Source: Halicephalobus mephisto
Taxonomy: Eukaryota; Nematoda; Chromadorea; Rhabditida; Panagrolaimidae
Length of the DNA stretch: 64,000 bases
Assembly: GCA_009193035.1 (NCBI GenBank)
Contig: SWDT01000008.1
Coordinates: 1-64,000, forward strand
Direction of reading: 5' to 3'
The notes under the pieces are model-generated. The model worked only from the letters and a program-made list of their open reading frames with translations. It did no database searches and was not told the origin of the DNA. The translations under genes and the position numbers were made by a program. This document shows positions 33,653 to 44,021 of the stretch, in pieces (the stretch's first letter is position 1; each line of letters starts with the position of its first letter).

Positions 33653-34684
33653 TCTGAAATGCAAACTACGTAAAACCATTTAGTAAAACGAATGTCACAA
33701 TGGGGAGCAAAAACGGTAAATAATCAGTACGAGACAAAAGTTATGCAAAATCCATTATTAAAATAAAAATTACACAGAATCAGTTACTAGGAAATTAAGT
33801 CAAATCACCTAGAGAAGTAAAAACTATATAAAATCGCTTATCAAAGTAAAAAATTATATAAAATCCGTTATTAAAACTAAAATTACATAAAGCCACATAG
33901 TGAAATGAAAATGATATAAAATTAGAAAAAAACTATATAAACCTAGTTGGAAGATAAACATCACAAGCTTAGTTACTAAGTGAAAATTACATAAGCTTAG
34001 TTCTTAAATGAAAAGTACAGTAGAACTTGGATATAAGATATCTCTGCTATAATATATCTCTTGTTATAGAATACGGTCTGAGTGAGTTTAGTTAGTCTGT
34101 CTTCAAATTTACCTCCTCTATAATATACCTTTTCTTATAACATACGCTTTGCTTAGTCTCAAAAGGGTACCTTATATCCAAGTTCTACTGTGTTTATAAT
34201 CAGTTACTGAAATAAAAACTACACAAGCTTAGTTACTAAAAAGAAAACCAAATAAAATCGCGTGATGGAACGAAAATCACACATAGTCAACCAGTTAAAT
34301 GAAAACTATATATAATCAACTATCAAAATAAAAATTGTATGAAATAAACTGGTAAAATAAAAAGTAAAAAAATCAACAAAGAGAAGCGCGTCGGTCGGTT
34401 TTCGTTTCGAGACTCGGTTTGGCAAAAGTTCAAAATCTTCAAAGACGTTTTTGAAGAAGCCTACTTTTGGTCCATCTCTCTCGTCTTCCTAGCTCCAGAT
34501 TCCCTCATTAATTCATCCTAACTGGCACCTCAGTAGAGATCGATAAATCTGCATAATCAGAAGGAGAATAATCCGGTTGTTGGTTTTCGCTCATACGGTA
34601 AGCTTGGCCACGTTGATTTGCATGTTCTTCGATTTTTCGTATCTCTTTTTTCACTGGACTTTTATATATTAATTTTTTTCAGAT
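33653..34684. other. Divergent promoter region NDUFB3 / NUS1
   Basis: Contains degenerate short repeats of the type AAATGAAAACTATATAAAATC (33700-34380) and one pogo/Tigger-like MITE. A GTAAGC donor-like site near 34598 and the TTTCAG at 34677-34682 could bound an intron in the 5' leader of NUS1. Confidence 0.5.
34016..34192 (+). mobile_element. Palindromic MITE, copy 3
   Basis: Ends TACAGTAGAACTTGGATATA and TATATCCAAGTTCTACTGTG, same family as the pair at 16.3-16.7 kb and almost the same length as the longer of them. Confidence 0.82.
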
Positions 34685-35495
34685 ATGCTCAATTCGCTTT
34701 TATTTTTCATTTTTAATAGTATTTATGGATTATTGAAGCTGTTGAGCAGGTTGCTGGCCGTGGATTCCTTTTTTGCTCTGGTCAGGACTACGTTTGAACC
34801 TGTTGATGGATTTAACGCCAAAAAACAACGATTAGTTGTCCCGAGCCATCTTGCCGTGGATCTGGTGGAAGCTGACTGTACTACATGGGTTTGTTTTTTA
34901 TTTTCTAAATTTTTATATAAGTAATTTTCAGAAGCAGCTGTTCGATCTGATCATGTACGCTTCGGTCTACGGAGTCAGGAGGATATCCTTATACGATCCT
35001 TACTCGGTCTTGAAAGAAAACAAAGGGATGTTTTTAAAGTTTCTCAAAGCGCATTTGAAAAGAAAAAACTCGACCGTTGTCCCGGTTGCGGATTTCGAAC
35101 ATCCCCCAGCCGATTCCAAAAGTACTTCTTCCTTTATCCATTTGTCCATCCTCGGAGCTGAAGATAGCCGTGGTGCTCTAGTTCAGACTTGTAAAAACGT
35201 AAGTTTTGCAATTTTTGCAAGAAATTCGGAATTTTGCTTTCAGCTTTGTCATCTCGATCGGGAGATTGTGACTTCCGATATCGACGAACAGTTGGCGGAA
35301 CAATCCATTTTTGAACCAGATTTGCTGCTAAAGCTTGGTGCTGTTGATTCTCTGGCTGGATATCCACCGTGGAGCTTACGTGTGACCGAAATAGTGTCGT
35401 TACCAAGGTTTTCCTGTGAATCCGGCGTCGGAGAAACAGAATTTACGAAGATTCTTGCCGATTTTTCGTCCAGGGACAGAAGACTAGGGAAATAA
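34685..35495 (+). CDS. NUS1: NUS1 / Nogo-B receptor: cis-prenyltransferase subunit
   Basis: Non-catalytic partner of the dehydrodolichyl diphosphate synthase (DHDDS) in the ER membrane, needed for dolichol and so for N-glycosylation. Three exons (34685-34888, 34932-35198, 35244-35495) join in phase 0 to about 240 residues. The N-terminus is hydrophobic (MLNSLLFFIFNSIYGLLKLL), as expected for the membrane anchor. The homology lies in LIMYASVYGVRRISLYD, LLLKLGAVDSLAGYPPWSLRVTEIVSLP and the C-terminus RRLGK, which holds the RxG motif that completes the active site of the complex. Human NUS1 is 293 residues, so the luminal N-terminal part is shorter here. It precedes GCLC on the same strand by 331 bases. 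Confidence 0.92.
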
Positions 35496-35826
35496 GTCGT
35501 CCAATTGTACGGATATCACGATAAACAGGGCTCTGACGCGGTGTTGTCATCTTATTTCTGTTAATAATATCTAGTCGGCTTTTTAGAAGCTGTCCAAACT
35601 ATAAACTAGAATGTACAAGCCCCATTTGACAAAAAAGTCGACATCTTTTTATATATCTTTCGTTTTTGATGATTTTACAGCTTTTTAACCCTTTTCGATT
35701 TTTGAAAAATTCAGACCACTAAAGTTTAAAAAAACCGAAAAGTTTTTCGGTTTTTATTTGCTCATTTCGAAGCCCAGTCATTGTTTTGAATTTTAAAATT
35801 GATTTTTTAGATATCTTTAGAGAAAC

Positions 35827-37268
35827 ATGGGACTTTTGACGAAAGGTACACCGTTGAGCTGGGCAGAAACAGCACCGTTTGTAGAATATATAAAAGTAAG
35901 TAAATTTGATTTCTGAAATAAGCATGGCGACTTATCGAAAGTGGATTATCTGGTCGTAGTTGTGGTTTTCAGGACGTTTATCGGTATTTTCATATATGAA
36001 AATTAATCCTAAAAGATGGATAAATAATTATATGTTCTGTATAGCAAAATTTAAAAAGTTTTAAATATATTTAAGCAGTGTATAATTAAAAAATTATCAT
36101 GAGAAATTAAAATTTGAAGATGTTTTAATTTTTTAAAATTCAGAAATTAATGTTAGAATAATTTTGCAAAAAATTCATGATTTTATTTTATTGATTACGA
36201 AATCACTCGAGATTACTAAATAGTCATTGCGCAAAATCAAAATTGTCACGTAGAATATATGTAACTTTTGTCCTAATTTTTACAACTTTAAAAATTAAAA
36301 AATAATTTTACATCGATTATATAGTATTTTAGAAGCAATTTTAGGTAAACTTTTATAATTTTAATGTAGAATTCCAAATATCCTTAAAATCTAGAATTAG
36401 TCTTCAGAGTTCTAAATTCTGAAAATTACCTATTGCTTTTGATTTTGAATTCAGAATTTATGAGTTTTATTACTGTATAAGTAGTTTTTAAATTATAGTT
36501 ATAGTATAAGAACAGAAATATCACGTAACTGTAGAATATTGTAGTTTTTAAAAACTTTCGAAAATTCAAAGAATAGTTTGTAATAATGTTTATTTTTAAT
36601 TCCTATAATACTAATAGTTTATGTGGTTTTTAGCAACATGGAATTGCTCAATTCATTGTGCTATATCATCGATTGAAGCAAAGAGAAGGTGATGTCCTAA
36701 AGTGGGGTGATGAAATAGAGTATACAATCGTTAAATTTGATCATGAGAAAAAGAGAGTTCGAGTTAGTCTAAGAGCAGATGATATACTTAAAAGACTACA
36801 AGCTCAGGTTGAAGTTAACAACATGGTTGGAAGTGAAAATAAAACAAATTGGGTTCCTGAATTTGCGGCTTATATGGTGGAAGGCACTCCAGGAGCTCCA
36901 TATGGAGGATTGATGGCTTGTTTTAATGTTGTGGAAAGTAATATGATTTTGAGAAGAGCAGAAGTTTCGAGATTGCTGAAAAAAGATGAATCTTTGTTGT
37001 CTATATCGTTTCCGGCTATTGGAACGGTGGATTTTACTGATCCTCCGACGAAACCTAATCCTTCGGATCCGGAAGGAGCTGGGAGATCTATATTCTTCCC
37101 AGATGAAGCTATATATCAAGGTCATCCTAGATTTAGAAATTTGGTCAGGAATATTCGAGGCAGAAGAGGCGAAAAAGTAGCCATAAATGTCCCAATATTC
37201 AAGGACGAAAAGACTCCATCTCCGTTTATTGTGAGTTTTATTATTATTATTATCATTAATATTATTAA

Positions 37269-37299
<31 letters not shown>

Positions 37300-38777
37300 G
37301 TTAATATTTTTACAATTTTTGAGAATTTGGATTGAAATTATTTTTGGAATGTTTTTAATTTTTTAATAATGCGGTTTTTGATTATGTTTGTTTTAGGAGA
37401 AAATTGAAGATGAAGTGTCTGCGAAAGCTGCTAAACCAGATCATATTTATCTTGACCATATGGGGTTTGGAATGGGTTGTTGTTGTCTTCAGATGACTTT
37501 TCAAGCAGTGAATATTGATGAAGCTCGTTGGTTATATGATCAGTTGACTCCGATTACTCCTATTCTCGTGGCGTTAAGTGCTGCTACTCCGATTTTTAGA
37601 GGATATCTGGCTGATGTGGATTCTCGGTGGGATATTATTTCTGCTTCTGTGGACGATAGAACTCAAGAAGAACGAGGGTTAATTCCATTGAAAAATAATA
37701 AATATGTAATTAAGAAATCCAGATATGACACGACTGATTGTTATATTTATCCTTGTTCGGATCCGTATAATGATATTGAACTTGAATATGATCCTAAAAT
37801 TTTGCAACAACTTTTAGATGGAGGAATAGATGAATATTTGGCTAAACATATTGCTCATATGTTTATCAGAGATCCTTTACAAGTATTTCGAGAGAGAATT
37901 GAACAAGATGATGAAAAATCGACAGAACATTTTGAAACAATTCAATCTTCTAATTGGATGAATATGAGATTTAAGCCACCACCACCTGATTCTACGCAAA
38001 TTGGATGGAGAGTGGAATTTAGACCGACAGAAGTTCAATTGACTGATTTTGAAAATGCAGCTTATTGTTGTTTTGTGGTTTTATTGACGAGAGTTATAGT
38101 TTCGTACAAATTGACATTTATTATTCCTATTTCGAAAGTTGGAGAAAATATGAAAAAAGCTCAAAAAAGAGATGCTGTTTTGAATGAAAAACTTCATTTT
38201 AGACCGAAACTTGCTACTTGTGATACACCCCCTGAGGCTAGGAATTGTGGTGTTGCGAAGGATCCGTCATTTGATACGGTGGAAATGACAGTGAATGAAA
38301 TTGTGAATGGTGGGAATTTTTAATTTGAAAAAAAAATTATTTTTGGAAATTTTAGGTGATGGGAAGGAATTTCCAGGATTGGTGCCGTTGATAAGACAAT
38401 TCTTAGATGGAGCGGATTTGGATGTGGATACTAGATGTACGATTACGCAATATTTGACATTTATTCAACAAAGAGCTTCTGGAGAAATTTTTACTCTTGC
38501 TCATTGGATGAGGGAATTTGTTAAAGGACATGGAAAATATAAAAAAGATTCGCAAGTCAATGATGAAATAATATATGATATGTTAAAAAAGGTAAGATTT
38601 TGGTTTTTTAAATTTAATAAAGGAAATTTTTAGATGGATGATATTTCGCGTGGGATTTGTCATTGTGAAAATCTTCTAGGTCAATTTAGATCGAAAACGG
38701 ATATGAGAATTCCATCTGCAGTTCGTCGGGCGGAAGAAGCACTTCTTGCGGCTACAGCAAAAAGAAAAGCGCCATAG
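35827..38777 (+). CDS. gcs-1: Glutamate-cysteine ligase catalytic subunit
   Basis: Catalyses the first, rate-limiting step of glutathione synthesis (glutamate + cysteine + ATP) in the cytosol. Five exons (35827-35895, 36634-37230, 37397-38309, 38356-38591, 38634-38777) keep frame and give 652 residues, the normal length of animal GCLC. Hallmarks are the start [12 protein letters not shown], the substrate-site [58 protein letters not shown] and [20 protein letters not shown]. Intron 1 is 738 bases and intron 2 has an ATT array. In Caenorhabditis the orthologue is induced by SKN-1; I saw no clear WWTRTCAT site in the 331 bases upstream. The CTTTAG six bases before the ATG could serve trans-splicing. 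Confidence 0.97.
37232..37302 (+). repeat. ATT microsatellite in GCLC intron 2
   Basis: Imperfect ATT array directly after the donor site GTGAGTTTT. Confidence 0.93.
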
Positions 38778-40018
38778 TGTTACTTGTACTGTGGTATTCG
38801 AGGTTTTTTTATAGTATGGTTTATAGTTTTGGGATTATTGATTAATTTGGTGGAAGTAATAGGGGTATACTGTAATTTTGGGAAGGGATTTTAGAAAATT
38901 AATGTAGATTACTGTAGTTTTGGGGTTGTGGACCATACTGTAGGAAGTTCTGGGGAAATAATACTAGGTATACTGTGTAATTTGTGAGTTTTTCCTATAT
39001 AATAATAGAAAAGTACTGTATTTTTGGGATTTATATAATAATGTAGTTTTATTTTTTTGAATTTTTAAAAAATTGGAATCGATTACTGTAGTTTTGAGGT
39101 TGTGGGCCATACTGTAGTAGTGCCATTATGTAATTGGGGTTCTTACACTTACCTTACTTTTTTACTTTGCATTTTAATTTGTCAATTTGTATTTGCGGAG
39201 CTGGCATTTGTGCCAATGGCAGTTTGAGTCTATTCATTAAGTACTCACTTCTTTTTTGAAAACGAAAGCTAGTTGCCAAAGCTATAGCCACCTGAGATAT
39301 TGATGAAGGAATATTTTTAATTTTTGTGTACTTAACTGGAATTTTGTAAATTTTTGTAATTGTAAATCGAATATGTCAAAGTGAAAAACTAAGCAAATCT
39401 GCGATTTGGCCAGATTTGCAAGTTTCTCACTTAGACATTTTGCGATTATTAATTTTTATTTTTTAATAAAATGAAAAATATTTTTATTGATTACTAACAA
39501 TGGGTTTTTAATCCTTGTATTTAATTCATTTTCAACAATTTAACTTTTTTTAGTATTATGGATCTGTGATAATTTTTATTTATTTTTAAATCACTATTCT
39601 TGCCAAAAGAAAAATGTAAGTTTTTTATTCAATAACAAAAAAAATTAAAATTATATCTGTATTGAATAATCAATATTTTGAAATTAAAAAACCGTAGAAT
39701 TAATTTTTTAAATTAAAAAAACCGTAAAATTTAGTTATTTAAAATTTAAAAAATTGAAAGTTATTTTTTTCTTAAAAATGGAAAATTAGGTTTTTTGAAA
39801 TTTTAAGAAAATGGAAAATTAGGTTTTTTGAAATGTAAAAAAATAGAAAATTTTGTTTTAAAAATTTAAAAAAATGGAAAATTAGGTTTTTAAAAAACGA
39901 TAAATTTTGTTTTTTAATTTGAAAATTAAATTTTTCGGTTTTTCTAAATTAAAAAATTCATTGTGGAAATTTCGAAATTTTTGTACATTGTGGAGATCAA
40001 ATGAGAATATTGAGCAAA
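38778..40018. other. Intergenic between convergent genes, with short repeats
   Basis: Two copies of GATTACTGTAGTTTTG-GGTTGTGG-CCATACTGTAG occur near 38925 and 39080. The hairpin at 39364-39447 and a short tandem array AAAATGGAAAATTAGGTTTTT (39770-39895) follow. No coding exon is supported. Confidence 0.6.
39364..39447 (+). ncRNA. pre-miRNA-like hairpin candidate
   Basis: Two arms of about 37 bases pair around a 9-base loop CGATTTGGC (39402-39410). Paired blocks from the loop outwards are GCAAATCTG/CAGATTTGC, AAACT/AGTTT, AAGTGA/TCACTT, ATGTC/GACAT and AATCG/CGATT, separated by one- to three-base bulges or mismatches. Size and imperfect pairing resemble a microRNA precursor. A decayed palindromic transposon would look similar. 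No expression evidence is available. Confidence 0.4.
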
Positions 40019-41950
40019 TTAGGAATCAGTACTTCCGACTGTGGCATCACATGAAGAATTTGAATTTGATTTTTGTAAATTGTTTATCCTTATTGGATCA
40101 GGCATAAGGCTTGGGGCTCGGGAATCTTCCTGGACTTCGGGTATAGGTTCTGGCCATAGGGGGGCTGTGGCTTGATGAACGACGATTTGACTTGGATGAG
40201 TAACTACGGATGTGGCTAGGAAACTTCTGGAAGCAGATCGGACTCTTTCTTGAGCGGCTTTTATTTTTTGTAATTGTTCTTTTTTCTTTTTACTTCTGTT
40301 GCAACAAAATAATTGACTTAACCATTCTCGAAATAACTGAAAAAATGTTTTATACGGTAGAATGACGTAAGTAGTAGTGTAATGAAGTCCCCGATGCCCT
40401 AATTACTACATTTGGAGGATGTATCATGTGGTTGGAGATAAACAAAAATATCCTACATATGCTTTGGACGTTTAATGAGAGTCCCTCAGGAATAAAAATA
40501 GGAACTAGGTGGTTGGCGAATTTTAGTAATTTTAAACAGTAAAATTTTTAAAAATTTGTTTTAAAGTAATTTTGTAAAGAATTCATATATGAATGTTGTA
40601 CATTGTTGAATATGAAATTACGTAAAATTGGAATTATTTAAAAATTAAATTTTAGATCATTTTGATTTGGAAAATTAAAAAAAAACTTGTTTTGAGGTAA
40701 TTTTGTAAAGAAGTCATGAATTTCATACAATGTTGAATATGAAATTACGTAAAATTGGAATTATTTAAAAATTAAATTTTAGGTCATTTTAGTTTGAAAA
40801 AATTTTACAACTTTATATATAACTTTTGAAATATTATTGATTATGAAATAATATAAAAATAAAAACTAAATTTTAAGTCATTTTAGTTTTAAAAATTTTT
40901 ACAATTTTATTTATAACTTTTGAAACATTATTGATTACGAAATAATGTATAATTGCGGAATGGTTATATCGTAAAATTGAAATGCTTATGTTAGATGTTG
41001 TGGTTTTTAGGATTGTGAAAATTTCGCGGCGAGATAATTTCGTAAAAACGTCTATTTCCGGTTTTCATAATAGTATGACAAGAAAAGCAATTTTTTCGAT
41101 GGAGTATTTCGGGGTTGTTATGATTTTTTGAATATTTGTGTACTTTTATAAATAACCCTCAATCCAAAAGACAGGATTGTGGATTTAGTATATCTTCATT
41201 TAGAAGATCCAAAATCTATTCAAACAGAATATAGTTGCAGAAACGTTAATTACGAAATTGTGTAAGATTGCTAAATAACTTGTGAAAAAATAAAATTGTC
41301 ACGTAGACTACTGTAGTTTCTAAGAATTTATAGAATTTCGTGTTGCGATTGTTTTATAAAAAAGTTTATTTTTACAATAATACGGTTGATTATTAAATAA
41401 TCTATATTTAATTAAAACCGTTACTAAGTTACTGTAGTTTCTAAAAAGTTACAGAATTTCGTGTTGGGATTATTTTATAAAAAAGTTTATTTTTACAATA
41501 ATACGGTTGATTATTAAATAATCTATATTTAATTAAAACCGTTACTAGGTTACTGTAGTTTCTAAGAAGTTATAGAATTTCGTGTTGGGATTATTTTATA
41601 AAAAAGTTTATTTTTACAATAATACGGTTGATTATTAAATAATCTGTATTCAATTAAAACCGTTACTAGGTTACTGTAGTTTCTAAAAAGTTATAGAATT
41701 TTGTAAAAAAGTTTATTTTTAATTTTTATGATAATGCAATTACGAAATATTTCACAAAAAATTGAAATTTTTCTTTAAGCTACTTTTTTTTAAATTTACA
41801 AATTTTATTCAAATTATTTTAATTTTTAAAATTTTTGTAATTGTGTGATTTTTAAATACTTACCTGAGGGGAAGCACAAAGACAAATAACAATACACCAT
41901 CCAAATAATATTCCGATTCCAAGAAGAAATTTTTCATCCCATTCTTCCAT
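40019..41950 (-). CDS. Small single-pass membrane protein, unrecognised
   Basis: Two exons (41950-41864, 40336-40019) join in phase 0 to 134 residues across a 1.5-kb intron. The N-terminus MEEWDEKF is followed by a membrane helix (LLGIGILFGWCIVICLCA), then a second cysteine pair and a strongly basic stretch CCNRSKKKKEQLQKIKAAQERVR, typical of a cytosolic juxtamembrane region that may be palmitoylated. The rest is polar and Pro/Ser-rich (APLWPEPIPEVQED ... SNSNSSCDATVGSTDS) and may be disordered. No family recognised. The acceptor TTTTTTCAG and donor CAG|gtaag are good; an additional upstream exon cannot be excluded. Confidence 0.6.
41310..41715 (+). repeat. Tandem repeat, 121-base period, inside an intron
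   Basis: TACTGTAGTTTCTAA starts at 41319, 41430, 41551 and 41672. The last three intervals or so are 121 bases and the units are over 90% identical; the unit includes TTTACAATAATACGGTTGAT. Confidence 0.88.
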
Positions 41951-44021
41951 TTATCTGTTTTACTGAAATTTTGAAAAATCAATAACGAAAAAAATAACAA
42001 TTGTGATCCGGAACACACTTGAGTCGTATTCCAAGTCCGGGATGACAGCCGGATTTTCAAAGTGCCTAAGGACAGGTGAACGGTGACGTAAAAGTTAATT
42101 CGTTTAGAAATGGCTCTGGGGAGATATACGGGATATAGCTTATGTTGAATTAAGTGTATTTTATAGAAATTAAGAAAATTTAGGTTTTTAGAATCTGGGT
42201 TATGAATGTTTGGGAATTTTGTAAAAATTCAGAAATATGGAAAATAATAAAATTTTGTGAGTTTAGAAAATTCTGAAATTTTTAAAAATATTAGAAGATT
42301 ATGAAGACTTGAATTTTCGAAAATACGGTAGATTTTTAGTATCTTCTGAAATACGGTAGGGATTTTTAGTATTTTCTGAAATACGGTAGAAAGTTTTAAA
42401 ATCTTCTGAAATACAGTAGGAATTTTTAGTATTTTCTGAAATACAGTAGAAATTTTTAATATCTTCTCAAATATGATAGTAAGTTTTTAGAATCTCAAAA
42501 TGTATTATAGAAATTTTGAAATAAAATTTACAATCCAAATTTTCAAAATTTTTAGAAAATTTTAATGAAATAATTTCTAATTTTTTTAAAAGTTTGATCT
42601 GGAAGAAATTTAAAAAAAAACAAAAAATTTAAAAGAATTAGAAAAAACAAGATTTTTAAATTTTAAAAAATTAGAAAAAAACAAAAAAACGAATATGGAT
42701 AATCTTTGCTGTTTTTGCAGCTTATGTTTGATTCTATTTTTAAAAAGCAAAGATATCCGGATTGATGTAATTCGAGAATTTTCCAGAAAGTTTTAATGTA
42801 TGGATTTGAAGTCAGAAAGATTTATAAATGTTAAAAATCATTGAAGCAAGAAAAAGTGCAAAAAATAAGAAAAATAAGTGATCCGTGAGATCGTTTATAG
42901 CATTTTCAGATTTGAAGTTTTCCGGATTTTTACGTGGGTTAAAGGGCAAATGTAAAAAATAAAAATTCTAAAAAAATTTAAATTTAAAAAAAAAATAAAA
43001 TTCTATAAAAAATAAAGTTTTTAAATTTTTGAATTTAGATTCTAAGAAATAAAAAAATAAAAATTGAGTTTTAAATATTTTGAAAGTTTTTATTTTTTTT
43101 GAAAAATTAATATGAATTTTTAAATTTAAACAATAAAAATTTAAATTTAAATATTTCGGAGATTTTTATTTTTTTAAAGAATTAATACGAATTTATAAAT
43201 TCAAATTTAAATATTTCGAAGATTTTTATTTTTTTGAAAAATTAATATGAATTCATAAATTTAAAAAATAAAAATTGTTTTAAATATTTTGGAGACTTAT
43301 TTTTCTAAAGAATTAATGTAAATTTATAAATTTAAAAAATAAAAATTAAGTTTTAAATATTTTGGAAATTTTTATTTTTTTAAAGAATTAATGTGTGGAT
43401 TTGTACATAAATCAAAGAATTAAAAAAACAAAAATTTCAAGACAAGGAACCGTCTTATTGACTTTGTTTGGTAGAGCAAAAAGAAGAATGTGAACGAGTT
43501 TGAAGCCTGGAGGGAAAATGTGTTTTCGGCAATTGTTCAGTTCTGTAAGGCAACACGAAAATTTTCTTTGAATGGGATTCCAGACGGCTATGGCTCTTGT
43601 GTCTTGCCTCGAGAGAAAACAAGTCCATTTTTGGATTGCAACAAAAGAAAGTTCAAACTTAAAAAATAAGAAAATTTTAAAAACAAGAAAATTTTAAGAA
43701 AGTAAAATTCTGAAAAATAAGAAAATTTAAAAAAAATAAAATTCCGAAAAATAAGAAAATCTAAAAAAAGTAAAATTCTAAAAAATAAGAAAATTCTAAA
43801 AAAAAAATTTTGAAAAATAAGAAAATCTGAAAAAAAGTAAAATTCTGAAAAATAAGAAAATTCTAAAAAAATAGAATTTAAAAAAAAAGAAAATCTAAAA
43901 AAAAGTGAAATTTTAAAAAAATAAGAAAATATTAAGAAAGTAAAATTTTAAAAATAACAAAATTCTAAAAAAGTAAAATTTTGAAAAAATAAAACAATTT
44001 TAAAAAAGTCATAAATTACAG
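41951..44021. other. Intergenic with simple arrays and one balanced island
   Basis: Short arrays: AATACGGTAG/AATACAGTAG-TTTTTAGTATTTTCTG units of about 35 bases (42330-42450) and AAAATAAGAAAATT-AAAAAAGTAAAATTCTG units of about 36 bases (43660-43995). Between them, the island at 43440-43670 has balanced composition and is described separately. Confidence 0.6.
43455..43670. other. Balanced-composition island, open on both strands
   Basis: About 200 bases of roughly 45% GC within very AT-rich DNA. The plus strand is open for about 64 codons up to 43669 (reading ...NEFEAWRENVFSAIVQFC...) and the minus strand has an ATG-started 57-codon frame from 43628 to 43455 (MDLFSLEARHKSHSRLESH). I cannot decide which, if either, is coding; it could also be a noncoding RNA or an upstream exon of the fucose kinase gene. 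Confidence 0.3.
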
